From Apophysomyces variabilis (taxonomy: Eukaryota > Mucoromycota > Mucoromycetes > Mucorales > Mucoraceae): 64,000 nt of DNA. The position numbers were made by a program, and so were the translations under genes. The notes beneath the pieces were generated by a model. It ran no database searches and was not told where the DNA came from. It saw only the letters and a program-made list of their open reading frames with translations. Location: the NCBI GenBank assembly GCA_002749535.1, contig MZZL01000404.1:281065-345064 (forward strand). The letters are read 5' to 3'. Every line of letters begins with the position of its first letter. The first letter of the stretch is position 1. Positions 22,441 through 33,819 of the stretch are shown here, piece after piece.

Positions 22441-23222
22441 AATGACGACATAAGTCCTATCGCTTGTCTGAAACCAAAAATACCCAAAAATCATTAAAAA
22501 GCAACTCATGTTTTTCACTTGCATTCATTTCCCACGCGACCGAAATAAGAAAGTACTTTGTTGCTATGAGAGGAGCGTGATCAGGTTAAAATAGATGGCC
22601 TCCATATGCGGTAAACCAAATTTCCCTTGTCACATGCGTTAAGCCTGTCAAGTTAGCCAAAAGGCAATGAAAACAGAGTTGCTTATCATTACTCTATTTA
22701 GTAATCACTACATGACCCTTTTCACTCGATTTTTTTTATTTATTTTTACTGTCTTGCTTTTTTCTTCAATGAAAGTAAGAGAAAAAAAATCTGTAAGGAC
22801 TTGGTCTGTAAGACACTTTCTCCCATTTATGTTGCCGAATCAAAAAAGAGGGAAAAAAAAGGAAACAGAGAAAAGGACTCCTGCATGTATCTGCGTCGTG
22901 CATTTTGCTTTTTGTGTAAAAAGACAAGCGAACTAAGGTTTTTGGTTTTTTTTTTTGCTGTTGCGTTAAAAAAATGTCGCACCCGCAAAAACCCTCCTGG
23001 GAAAATCGGTGGGAAAATCGAAGCTCAGTGCGAATTTCGCACGTGATAAGATCAAACAGCATCTTATCAATTCCATTTTCGGTCTATTGCCTAAAAAAAA
23101 AAGTTTGCTGAGATGGGGTTTTATATAAAAGCAAAGGGAGAGAGGGGATCAGAAAGAAAAAAAGGAGTTACAATTCTTTTTCTTTTTTCTCTTTCTCTTT
23201 TGATTTTCGACCTCCCAAAATT
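22441..23222. other. Spacer upstream of the CSL gene
   Basis: The 3' flank of the Sec7-PH gene followed by the promoter and pyrimidine-rich 5' leader of the CSL gene. Only short unsupported frames. Confidence 0.5.
23122..23129 (+). promoter_or_regulatory. TATA-box-like element of the CSL gene
   Basis: TATATAAA lies about 94 bases upstream of the start codon at 23223, followed by a purine tract and a C/T-rich leader. Confidence 0.45.
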
Positions 23223-25292
23223 ATGGAACACCGTTCTCACATTATATCAGAACAAGTCTTTGGTTCTAGTAGAAAAATACAATTCATAGGGTTATCCCCC
23301 ATGGATTCATTGCTAAGTGCTATTGATCAAGCACAACCCATTCATCTACCAGATCCTCAACATCATCCTACCACTCACAGCTCAATGTCAATAGAATCCC
23401 TTTTGGATTCCAATGGTGACAGACAACAGATGTCCATTTCTACACGTTACCAGGTTCCCTCGGTACCAACCGAAACAAGCATGCCAAAACGGCGACTGGA
23501 CGATAATCATCTGGATACCGAACGTTCAACAAAAATACGCCGATGTATACGTGAAAAGATGGAAACAACCCTTTCTTCTGCAGCAACACCCACAAAAAGC
23601 ATGACCACCGTCACCTGTCTACATGCATCTGTCGCCCAAAAATCGTACGGTTCTGAAAAACGCTTTCTTTGTCCTCCTCCCTTGGTCATCCTGAAAAACG
23701 CCAACGACCGCTCTGACAGAAAGCCACAGGTCTCCATGGCCGTGGTATGCGAAGCAAATAACAACAGTAATAATAACAATAACAATAATAACAACAACGA
23801 ACGACCTCTGGAGCAACGTGCAATGCTGGATGAAAATATGTGCGGCAGTTTCAAATATCTTCATGTCACCGGCACAGCAAAGGCCAAGCAATTCTGTCTT
23901 CGTGTCAGCCTACATTCTCCTAACGAGGAAACGGATCACCCACCCGACAGTCAGCAAACGATGAGCCCCCGACCGTCTCCTCCACCCACACAACCTTACG
24001 CCACATTTATGTCCAACCCCATCTCGATCATCTCAAAACCGTCAAAAAAGACAGCCAAGGCCCGCAATGTGTCGACCTGCATCCTAGCCAATGCCCCTGT
24101 TTCTCTCTTCAACCGAATCAACTCTCAGACAGTACGAACCAAATACATGACCACCGAGGATAATCAACTATGCGCAAAAAACTCAACATGGTCACCCTTT
24201 GATATTATCATCGTACGACAACCCAACCAACAACAAGGAAGCAGCAGCAATCATTCTAATGAAACAACAACCGTTTCCCATGCTGATGGCGAACATCAAC
24301 AGCAACAACAACGTCCGACACCGACACACCATCCGACATCCACCGCGGCTATTCCGATTAATTACGGTACCGAGATCATTCTCAAGGATTGTCAAACAGG
24401 TGTGGCTTCTCCCCCAATGATCATCCGTAAGGTGGATAAAGGCAGAATTGCTTCCTGTGCTTTTGGTCCCGTCAGTCAGATGCAAAAGATTGCCCTTCAA
24501 CTTGCTTCGTCCGTCAAAGATCAGCCGGTGTATCTAAGCGCAGCAGGGACGATGAACGAAAGTTGCGATGGTGATGGAAATGGATGCAACAACACCAGTG
24601 CTTGGTTGGACTTTGCACGTTCACGTCTTGTTCATCCCGATAAATCCAGTTTGGATCTTACCCATGAAGAAGTGGATGATTATTTATGCTGGACCATTGT
24701 GGGCATCGCCAAGTTTGAACGTACATTTACGTATGAAGACAACAATAATAGTAACAACAACACGATCTGCATCAGTAGCAGTAACAGCGACGAAATGAAC
24801 AACAACATGATAGTTGAATCTGAACAGGAGCAGGCTGCTGGGGTGACGAAAATGAATTCCCGACCTTCTTCTCCTCCGCCTTCGCCTTCACGTTCGATTA
24901 CTCCGTTCCCGATCCTGACCTCCATCCAGTACCACGCCTCGTCTCACACACTTGAAATTGTCGGTCGCCATCTTATCCAGGCCGCCCCCACCCCACGCCT
25001 TCTTGACTGCTGGCTCGGTACACATGGTCCACTCACCGTGCAACGACGTACTGGACCTCAACATCTGATGATCGAACTTCCGCCGACTCATGATCTCTTA
25101 GTGGCCAACCATGATCTCCTTGTTTCCGAACCCAATGGTCGGCGCACATTGGAATTACCGCTCTTATTGGCCCGGCAAGATGGAATGGTCTATCATTCCG
25201 GCAAGGCCTTGAGTTGTGATATTCTGGTCAATTGCGATGCCGGTCGATGGTCTGTCGTGAACGCCTCCAATAGCCCCTCTTGTCTCGTGTAG
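23223..25292 (+). CDS. CSL-family transcription factor (CBF1/Su(H)/LAG-1 type)
   Basis: An intronless frame of 689 residues. After a disordered N terminus with a PKRR-type basic signal, the Rel-homology N-terminal domain starts at TVTCLHASVAQKSYGSEKRF, the DNA-contacting signature of CSL proteins, followed by PPPLVIL and CGSFKYLHVTGTAKAKQFCL. The beta-trefoil domain includes ARNVSTCILANAPVSLFNRI, then QTVRTKYM and STWSPFDIII, and the C-terminal Rel-like domain ends near SCDILVNCDAG. Poly-Asn, poly-Gln and Ser-rich runs interrupt the domains. In animals CSL is the nuclear effector of Notch; fungi have CSL (Cbf11/Cbf12 in fission yeast) without Notch, acting on adhesion, lipid and cell-cycle genes through GTGGGAA-type sites. 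Which fungal subclass it belongs to was not determined. Confidence 0.9.
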   Translation: MEHRSHIISEQVFGSSRKIQFIGLSPMDSLLSAIDQAQPIHLPDPQHHPTTHSSMSIESLLDSNGDRQQMSISTRYQVPSVPTETSMPKRRLDDNHLDTERSTKIRRCIREKMETTLSSAATPTKSMTTVTCLHASVAQKSYGSEKRFLCPPPLVILKNANDRSDRKPQVSMAVVCEANNNSNNNNNNNNNNERPLEQRAMLDENMCGSFKYLHVTGTAKAKQFCLRVSLHSPNEETDHPPDSQQTMSPRPSPPPTQPYATFMSNPISIISKPSKKTAKARNVSTCILANAPVSLFNRINSQTVRTKYMTTEDNQLCAKNSTWSPFDIIIVRQPNQQQGSSSNHSNETTTVSHADGEHQQQQQRPTPTHHPTSTAAIPINYGTEIILKDCQTGVASPPMIIRKVDKGRIASCAFGPVSQMQKIALQLASSVKDQPVYLSAAGTMNESCDGDGNGCNNTSAWLDFARSRLVHPDKSSLDLTHEEVDDYLCWTIVGIAKFERTFTYEDNNNSNNNTICISSSNSDEMNNNMIVESEQEQAAGVTKMNSRPSSPPPSPSRSITPFPILTSIQYHASSHTLEIVGRHLIQAAPTPRLLDCWLGTHGPLTVQRRTGPQHLMIELPPTHDLLVANHDLLVSEPNGRRTLELPLLLARQDGMVYHSGKALSCDILVNCDAGRWSVVNASNSPSCLV

Positions 25293-25694
25293 ATTAAGCT
25301 CCTCTCTGTCTCTCTTCACCTCTTTCCCTTTATTTTTTACTCTCTTTGTCTCGTTATTTTACTCTATCTTTTTTTTTTGGCATTTTGTACATATTAAATC
25401 TCTTTTTGTTGGTGTACATAAGAAAAAAAAAGACATCTTATTTTTTTTGGCTCTCTCCTCATTAGTCTGTGTGGGAAACTTCAAGCCGAGTGGCTCGTTC
25501 AGCGATGAATCATTGCCAATGCACATTGATGATTGGCTGAAAGGATCAGTGCTATGAAAATCCCGACCATTGTTGTTGTTCAGTTCGAACGATTAAAGTT
25601 CATTTTTTGTTATGTGTCATAGCAAATGGAGCATATCCATTGGCTGGGGCGATATTTCCCGCATGGTTTTCCAGCCGAACGGACTTTGGAATTT
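25293..25694. other. 3' flanks of CSL gene and chitin synthase
   Basis: Convergent 3' ends. T-rich sequence near 25320-25450 probably contains the termination region of the CSL gene. No gene seen. Confidence 0.5.
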
Positions 25695-28600
25695 CTATCG
25701 GATGCATTTCAATAGACAGAACACAACACTTCCAAAAAAGCGAAAGGCCACCGTCGCCGTCACCGTCCAAAGAAGAAAACCGGTATACGCAACCCCGATC
25801 GTTTCCGGCGTGCTTGTCGTCATCTGCTGGTGCTGTTGTTGTTGTAATAAAGCTCGAAAATTACTACTTGTGACAAAAAGCACAAGTAATGCATTCGATC
25901 CTATCCAGATCAACACCAAACGTGTCCTGAATCCCTTGTAATAATCTTCCTGCTTCGTTTTCAGAGGTCGACTCTGATGGAAGTATATGAAACCGGGGGG
26001 TTAGGGAAAGGAACAGAAAAAACTTTCTTGTTCCATATTTTTCACTTTCGTACCTGCTTTACTACATCCGGTCTGGTTTTAAGTTTCTCTATGGCTTCGT
26101 CATAATCACGGTCTATCCATCCAGATTCGTCTGCTAATTCCACTTCCACGGTTTCCATGCCTCCTTCTGGCCCTCTTGTCTTGTTGGCCACACCAAGATC
26201 GATTTCCAAGGAATTATCACCTTTGGTCCCCCAACTGTGAAAAAGAAGTTGATAAAGAACACACGAACAATTTTTTTCTTTTTTCTTTGGTTTACCTCAC
26301 ATCATGTGTATTACAAAAAGCATACACATTCAAAACATTGACGTACGTTGGCAGTAATAAGAGATACTGGCAAAAACTCGTCAGCATATGCCAGGGATCT
26401 AGGTAGAGGAGACTGGAGAGGATATAGAGACCATAGGTGGACAGCATAGAAAGAATCATATCCCTTATGCCAGGTTGGGCTAACAGGATCTTCACTTGGC
26501 CTAACAGGTCATCCTCTGCCCAACCCGCCACCTGGGAGGCCTTAAGGATGCTTTTGTACGACAACCAAATGCCTGCAAAGGTTGTGTATCCCATGATGAC
26601 CACATACGCCAAAACCGCAATAATGAACATCCATTTTGATCTACAGAACGATGGAAGATGTGTGCGCCTCTCTATCTTAGTCCTTTCTTTTCCTAGCAAG
26701 AAATCATTAGGTTGGACTTACCCTTGGGGTCGATTACCAAGAGAGCAGATAAAAGTGACAATAAACAGAAACATGTAGAGATAGCGTAAGGTCTGGAAAA
26801 TCCGGTTACCCCATCCATCACCAAAAGGATCCACCTCAGGATCAGCTAAGGACTGAGTAACAAAGTAAAACGTAAGATAGAAATTGGCCTAAATAAAAAA
26901 AAAGCCAGAATATAAAAAGAGAGAGAGACAGGTTATTAGATCTTTCTTTCTTTCTTTCCTCTCTTCTCAAACGTTTTCATCCAACGAAATTTTTACCATC
27001 CCAAACCAGCTCAGGATCAGATTAAAGAAATTAAAGAGAAACTCCAGACTCAGCGCCAATTTTCGACCAGCACAATGATCCGTACTCCAAATCCGGGGAA
27101 AATGCCAAAGGGAATAGACAGCCGCGAAGAAACTCCCATTTAACCATCGACGACGCTGCGAAATGAATTCCGGTAATTGATCCGGACAATCCGTCTCGCC
27201 GAATGCCGCTTGGACATAACGGAGCACCCACCGTTGATGTTTCTTGGCGAGCAATTCGAAGCACAGGATGCGATCTTCCGCAAGATACATATTGGCCCCA
27301 AAAATGTCCGTCGGGCGATGAGGAGGACTGGTTTTCCTGCCTCCTCCCTGTTCTTCTTCTTCTCCTCCTCCTCCTTCCTGATATTCTCCCAGAAAATATT
27401 TCTGCAATGGACCCTGACCATGGCTATCGTTCTGTAGGGCTGCGTAGCGGTAAGCGGAAAACGCCCCGGGAAGGACGCTGATATACCCAAAGACGGATTC
27501 AAAGGGTTTATCCAAGATGTTGGACATCTTGTATTCGAAGTTCTGGGCCGCCACCAGGGGGTTCAAAAGACCGACACAGGCAGTGCCTTTCATTACACAG
27601 ATCTCGCCACAGGCGCCGCCCACGTTTTTATTCGTATCAAACGCTTTCCATAATTGATAGATCGAGCTATTGCCCGGACGCGTTCCGACATCGAGTAAGA
27701 CGCAAATATTGGGTTGTAGGACCTGGCCAAAAGCATTGAAAAACCATCGATGCGAATTGATTTTTTTGGCATTTTGTTCCTTGAGACAAAATAAGATTTG
27801 GACCGGGACAATGCCACGTTCAGGGCCTTTGATCTGAAGATCCGAATCAATGGATAACTGGGTTGTATACTACAAGCAAATGAAAAGAAAATAAAAAAAA
27901 AAAAAGGGAACACGTTGCAGGTTAAAGAAAATCACCAAGACAGAAGGGAACAAGAAATAAGAAAAAAGAAAAAAGAACTTTTACCTCATACAAGTGGGCT
28001 TTGACTGGTTTGTTATTCACTACATTCTTGGCTATGCCTTTTTGATAGACCCCCATGGCTGTCAATACTTCTAATACACGTGGATCACATTTTTTTCTTC
28101 CATCGGCTACAATACACACCACGACCTTTTTCCATCCATCCGTATCCCATAATGCAGATCTCGATCGAGAACAAAGATGAGCAATATTCTTCATCACGCC
28201 ATGCATCGTTCGACAAAATAATACTTCATCCTCCTATTGCAAAAATTAAAAAGAAAAAAAAAGTTAAGTGGAAACGTTCCTTCTTCTTACTATTCATATT
28301 TTACATTATACATTGTCATGACGATAAAAAGTTCGGTCTGACGTGCCATCAATTGAGGTCGGAGCGTATAACCACTCGAGGCAAAATCATCCGGATCGCA
28401 TGTGACAGCCGAATACCGCATCTGACAGAATTCCTTGTCTTTTCGTGCACTGGTCTCCAGTAACCGTGCCGGCACAGGACAGTCGAGAATAAGGTTCCCT
28501 CGAACAAGGGCGATTTTCTTTTTCTTGATCGTGCGATAGGGTTGTTCTTCTTCTTCTTCTGCTGCTGCTCTTGCTGCTAAGGATGCTACGCGTCTCGGTT

Positions 28601-29183
28601 GGGAATGCATCAAAGGTGGCGAAAAGACATTGGCCTGACAGGAATGAAAAGAAGAAGAAGGAAGAGGTGGTACAGGAGGAGGAGGAGCATGAGCATGAGG
28701 ATGAGTATGGTAAGGATGACTACTGCCACAACAGAGAGAAGAAGACTGCTCGTGAGTCGGATGATGATAATGAGATAGTGTGGAAGAAGGAGAATGCATT
28801 GTTGTTGTTGCTGTTGTTATTGGATACATATGCAATGAAGAAGGAGTAGGATGGTAATGGAGATAGGCGTGTTCTAGATCTTGACTAACACCAGCAAAAG
28901 ACGTCCGACATGACTGACATAGTGTTGCTGGCTGTTGTTGTTGTCGATGAGAAGGAGGAGGAGGATGCTGTTGTGTTTGATTTCTTTCAGGAGGATGAAG
29001 TGTCGGTAAAGGAGGCAAGTAATGAATGGCTGATTGTGACGGAGCAGCCGATGCACGTTTGGAAGATGGGGTATATGGTCCGATTCTTCGTAAATTAGGA
29101 GCAGAATATCTTGCTGCTTCACAATCTTCCGGACAGATCAATGGAAATACTTTGGGGGATGCTAGCCGTGATTCTTGATTCAT
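25695..29183 (-). CDS. Chitin synthase (family 2 glycosyltransferase)
   Basis: Seven exons (29183-28305, 28233-27985, 27869-26997, 26888-26722, 26640-26296, 26234-26054, 25973-25695) give 990 residues. A long Pro/His/Gln/Ser-rich N terminus (about 200 residues) precedes the chitin synthase N-terminal region and the catalytic domain: [43 protein letters not shown] (EDR motif) and the diagnostic QRRRW at the product-binding site. Several transmembrane helices follow. The enzyme polymerises UDP-N-acetylglucosamine into chitin and extrudes it through the plasma membrane. There is no myosin motor or other fused domain, so it belongs to the class I-III type division. An acidic/Gly insertion (EEEE, GGG) sits between catalytic motifs. 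Confidence 0.93.
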
Positions 29184-29471
29184 GAAATTTGAAACAGAAA
29201 GAATGATAAAAATGAAAAATAGAAAAAGACAACCGACAAGAAAGAGATAGTTAGAGAGAGAGAGAGAAAGAGACGGCCAAACGGGAAAAGGGAAAAGAAA
29301 AAAAAAAGGGTTAGGGAAACGATGCACATATTTCAATTTTTCCCTTAAAACCTGCCCATTGTTTTAGAAATGCGTCCAAGTCTTGCCAAAAAAAGACCTT
29401 AATTGGTCTGTGCGCACAATTTCTTCTTTCTTTTTTTTTCAATGTATTTTTCTATCTATGGTTTTTCTTTT

Positions 29472-31010
29472 TTAACGGAGGTCATCCTCGTCCTCTTCTT
29501 CATCCACTGGAACGGGTGCTGGGGCTGGAGATGGTGTATGCGACGGAACTCGGGGTGGGGTGGGAGACAACAAGGGTTTGTTCTCCAGATTCATCTTTTC
29601 AAAACCTTCTCTGTAGGACTCATCCTCCTTTTCTTGGTATTTGGGCGGCTCCTTTTTCGCAGGCTGGCTGTAAAGCTCGGCTCTTACTTGAGCAGGGGAC
29701 ATACCGTGGATGTTGCTACCACCAGAAGCCTGACTAGGTCGAGGAGATGGCTGTACACGGTCACGGACTTGATAGACAGGTTGCTGTGTACGGCCTGACA
29801 AGATCTCACCCGGTACGGTAAGTGTGCGAGCAAGTTTAGCCACTTCATTGTCCAGAAACGAGACGTGCTGTCGACGAACGGTGGCCTCCAATAACTCCTG
29901 ATCCCCTTCATTATAAGCCTGCAGCAAGCATTGACAAATCTCTGCTTCCTCACTCTGAGCGAAGCCAGGATCACTGCATCATCCTACATTTAACTTTGGC
30001 TGCACAAAGGCTGAGATTCTGCATACCTGCACATATTGTTAAACTGTTTTCCTGCTTCTACATCATCTCCGAGGGCAAATAGTACAATCATAATGCTGAG
30101 ATTGGCTTTGTAAAGATGTGATCGACTGCTCAACTTCTGAAGTGTTTGTGATTGGCGGTGTAGCATATCTACAGCTTTTTCGTATCTATGGATAATCTGT
30201 AAGAGGGAAAAAAAAACAAGCCAGACGACTTACTTTTTGCTCTTGATGAGCAATGAGATGGCTTTTTTGAAAATATCAATTGCAAAACGACCACGATCCT
30301 CTTGTTCATATAGCGTACAAGCGGAGCTATACATGTCAATGGCTGCATTGATATCGATATTCTCCATCGTCCTACAAGCATAAAAGGATAGATGTCTGAG
30401 TATCCTTTTTCCTCGTGGTTTCTACAACGTACTTTCCAGCCTTTTCCAATTGTTCGGCCGCACGATCAATGCTTCCTTGAGTCATGAATAAGTCACTTGC
30501 ACGTTGATAAGCCTCGGCTGCTCTTTGAGGTTGGTTAAGATTTTGTGCTAGAACAAGGGCTGCATTTTCCATTGCTTTTCCTGCAAGATGAATACTGTAT
30601 GGCAATCCGAATGAATTACTAGTCTCCTATATTTTTTCCTTCGTTCTAAAGGATGTCAAAATATTTACGCACGCATCTGCTTTAAACAAGGATTCCGATG
30701 CTTTTGCATATGCTTGAACAGCTTGATCATATGATTTGGCGATCTTGAATGATACAGCTTCGGAGCAAAGTTTAGACCTTCTTGTCGGTGCCGGAAAAAA
30801 GCAACTTTTTTTTCTTTTTACCTGCACGTTCATAGCAGCCGGCAGCAATATCCCAGTCGGGCTTTCGAAAGAGACCTTTGGAGGAACTACAAGTCAAACG
30901 AAAGTGAACCTTACTAAGTAACAGATGACTTGAATGCAAACAGTAGGCACATACGCCTTGTCTCCCTCTTGCATTAACTTGACACCCTCTCGAATGCGTT
31001 CAGCTTCCAT
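29472..31010 (-). CDS. NAPG: Gamma-soluble NSF attachment protein (gamma-SNAP)
   Basis: A minus-strand gene with several exons (first 31010-30955, then 30886-30822, then from 30757 downward; last from about 29980 to 29472). It starts MEAERIREGVKLMQEGDK. TPR-like helices follow: KPDWDIAAGCYERA, SFKIAKSYDQAVQAYAKASE, RAAEAYQRASDLFMTQGSID, and AIDMYSSACTLYEQEDRGRF. SNAPs bind assembled SNARE complexes and recruit the ATPase NSF for disassembly after fusion. The order and spacing of repeats match gamma-SNAP rather than alpha-SNAP (Sec17). The C terminus carries an unusual Pro-rich plus acidic tail (PAPAPVPVDEEEDEDDLR) not typical of the family. Internal exon edges downstream of 30757 were not all fixed. 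Confidence 0.85.
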
Positions 31011-31187
31011 GATGAGAATTACAAAGAAAAGTCAAGGGAAACCAAGAAAAGGAAACACACGCAGTTACAAAATTAAAAAAGGAAAAAGTGACGTGATGAG
31101 CACCTTTTCACTCTTTTACTTTTTAATTTCCGTTCGTGTTCACTGCTTTCCCCTTTGTTACTCTCATATCCTTTTCTGACATTTTGA

Positions 31188-32763
31188 ATGGATTCATTTC
31201 TATCCACATTACCGCCTTATGTGCATGCCTTTTTGGACAAACACCCGCCAACGGATGTGTTCAATCTTCTTCGCGAGCTGGTTTGTTTCGCCGTTTTATA
31301 TTCCAATGACCGAGCTCGTATCAACGCCATGTCCGAAGAATTGATTCGGAAAGGGGCTGCTGATTTCGTGCTAGAACAACCCGACACCGAGAAACATAAG
31401 GTAAGGGTGTTTAGTAAAACCCGGAATGTCGGGAAATGTTTCGAGACTTTGACAGCTCACGACCGGGTCTGGAGATTACAGGCGTCGGCGTCGCCAGCAG
31501 ACAAAGCTGACTTGACATCCATAACGGACGCAGCAGACGAAACCAAAACCCATCTGACCGAGTCCACCAGCTCTACAGCGGCAGATGAGAAGGATGTTCA
31601 TGAAGAAGAGAAACCAGTGAATAATGGCATTCCGTGGACATTTCCCGAATGGTGGGGTCATAGGGAATTTGAACCAGCCAAACCAAAGGAACGGAAAGCA
31701 CGAACAGAAGAAAAGCACGAGGAAGAACAAAAGAAGGAGGAAGTAATACGGAAACCCGAACCGCCGATCACAACTTGGATTCCTTGTAGGTTTTTTTTTT
31801 CTTCGATCCAGCTAAGCATCAAAAAGGTACTGATCTTTGGAGGGGTCTCTCTCTTTTTTTTTTTATTTTTGCGGGGGGGGACAATAGGGGAAAATCCAGT
31901 GAAGCAGACCAAACGTACGATGAGTGTTCGCAATAATGTGATACCTGATCTTCGTTCTTTCTTGGAAAAACCTGTGCCACCAATCGAAAAGGCAGTTGCC
32001 AAAAAGACCAATCGAAAAAGTCTAGTCCAACAAACGATAGCAGAAACTAAAGCTACACGACGCATGTCTGGTAAGTAAATAATAAACAAACAAAAACGTT
32101 GTTTTTCGTGCTTCAGCCAAATTGAATCCCGATCTCTTTTTTTTTTTTTTTTTTTTTTTTNNNNNNNNNNNNNNNNNNNNNNNNNNNNNNNNNNNNNNNN
32201 NNNNNNNNNNNNNNNNNNNNNNNNNNNNNNNNNNNNNNNNNNNNNNNNNNNNNNNNNNNNNNNNNNNNNNNNNNNNNNNNNNNNNNNNNNNNNNNNNNNN
32301 NNNNNNNNNNNNNNNNNNNNTTTTTTTTTTTTTTTTTTTTTTTTGCGTCAACAAAGCTCCAGTGACGGAAGTATCTGTATCGGCCAAGACACCTTCACCA
32401 ACACCGCCTGCAAAACCAACAGGGCCACCTCGACGCGCCACGACAGTTGTCCTAACAACGGAACCCAAGTCAACCACGAATTTACGATCTGCATCTTCTT
32501 ATCGACCTGGTCAGACAGCCACAGTGCGAGCAAGAGCGGAACGAGCTAAACAACAGCAAATTCTGTTGGAAGAAAAGAAAAAGAAAGCGCTTCAAGAATC
32601 CGTCAAGATAAACGGTCGGTTGCGTTCAAATACAATTACGACACCAGCGCCAGCGGCAGTGAAAGCAGAACGAAGAAAAACGATGCCGGCCGGAACCGTG
32701 ACATCCAAAGCCGAACCTCCCACTACGACGACGAGGAAACCAACCAGACCATTAAGAAAGTAG
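31188..32763 (+). CDS. Unrecognised basic, Pro/Thr-rich protein, interrupted by a gap
   Basis: Exon 1 (31188-31785) starts MDSFLSTLPPYVHAFLDKHP and encodes a folded-looking helical N terminus of about 100 residues, then acidic and Glu/Lys-rich linker. Exon 2 (31888-32070) contains VIPDLRSFLEKPVPPIEKA. A third exon starts at 32117 (after a CAG acceptor) and runs into poly-T and the assembly gap; coding resumes about 32356 (APVTEVSVSAKTPSPTPPAK) and ends 32763. The C-terminal part is rich in Lys, Arg, Thr and Pro, with a predicted coiled segment (RARAERAKQQQILLEEKKKK). The overall character suggests a cytoskeletal or chromatin-associated protein, but no family was recognised. The gene is head to head with gamma-SNAP (about 180 bases). 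Confidence 0.6.
32161..32320. other. Assembly gap (N run) flanked by T runs
   Basis: 160 undetermined bases with about 20 T on each side. It falls inside an intron or near an intron edge of the gene at 31188. The flanking homopolymers suggest assembly failure at a long T tract. Confidence 0.99.
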
Positions 32764-33236
32764 AAAAGCTAAAAGGGAACAGAAAAGAAAAATTAACCTA
32801 GGTGATACCCAAACCCCTCTTTGATGCTACTCTCCCCCTTTTTTTCTCTTTACATTCTTCTTCACAATTCTTTTCAAACATATACCCGCCACGCTCCGAC
32901 TTTTACTATCTCTATATCCCGTCTGGTAGAAGACAAGAAAAAAAGTGAGTTTGCCCTATCGAACAGGGGTTTTCTTTTTACTTCAGAGAAAGAGAAAAAG
33001 AAAGACAGAACAGGAAAAAAGCAAAGAAGTAATCTGTGATCCATGATCATGTATTTTTGGTTCCACAATTTGTTGGCAGGAATAGAAAGGTTTTATCTAA
33101 TGCATTGATTGAAGCACCGCACACGATAATAGCAAAAAAAAAACCGAAGAGAGAGATTTGGGGTTCGTGCGTTTTCGCGGATTCTATATTATTAATACAC
33201 GCCTCTTATCTTTCGTCCATTAAGGAAGGTCCTTGT

Positions 33237-33279
<43 letters not shown>

Positions 33280-33819
33280 CGCCGGTTACCATGAATAGCC
33301 CATTTGCCCTAATAAGTCCGTCCATAATGACAAAACGTTATGGGCATGCATACCTCATGCCTCTTTTGTTTACTACAAATACAACGATTTTTTTTTAATT
33401 TTGGTCAAAGAGTAAAAAAGGGATGCTTTTTTCCCTGTGGACGCTATTTCATACCAAGTGACAAAGTTCAGACATTCATCTTGAATCCCATTGTCTTGTA
33501 TGAATCTGCACCTTATGCCAGGGGTTATTGGGATCGAAGGGAGAGTTTAGAAGCAGGAAGCGTTGCTCTATGCATTTGATATATTATATTTAACTTTGTA
33601 GCGTGGGACCAAGATAGCACGTCTTATTTCTTGGCATGTCGCAAATCCTTCTTTTTACTAATGCTAAAGACCATGAAAGATTTAATAAAGATTTAATGTC
33701 AATGTAAGAAGCTGGTTTGCTTTAATGTGAAATGAGATAAAGGTTAATGTAGAAAGAAGAAAACAGAATGATAAATAGAAAAGGGGGAGGGGAAGTTTTA
33801 CATCGGAATAATATTGTGT
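32764..33819. other. Convergent 3' region without a gene
   Basis: The region between the stop of the basic Pro/Thr-rich gene and the stop of RNR1. It contains the GT microsatellite and only short unsupported frames. Confidence 0.5.
33244..33275. repeat. (GT)n microsatellite
   Basis: About 16 uninterrupted GT units in the convergent intergenic region. Confidence 0.95.

Noticed and set aside
23507..23854. Leucine-rich minus-strand frame inside the CSL gene
   Set aside because: The leucine run is the antisense of an AAC/AAT-coded poly-Asn tract in the CSL protein.
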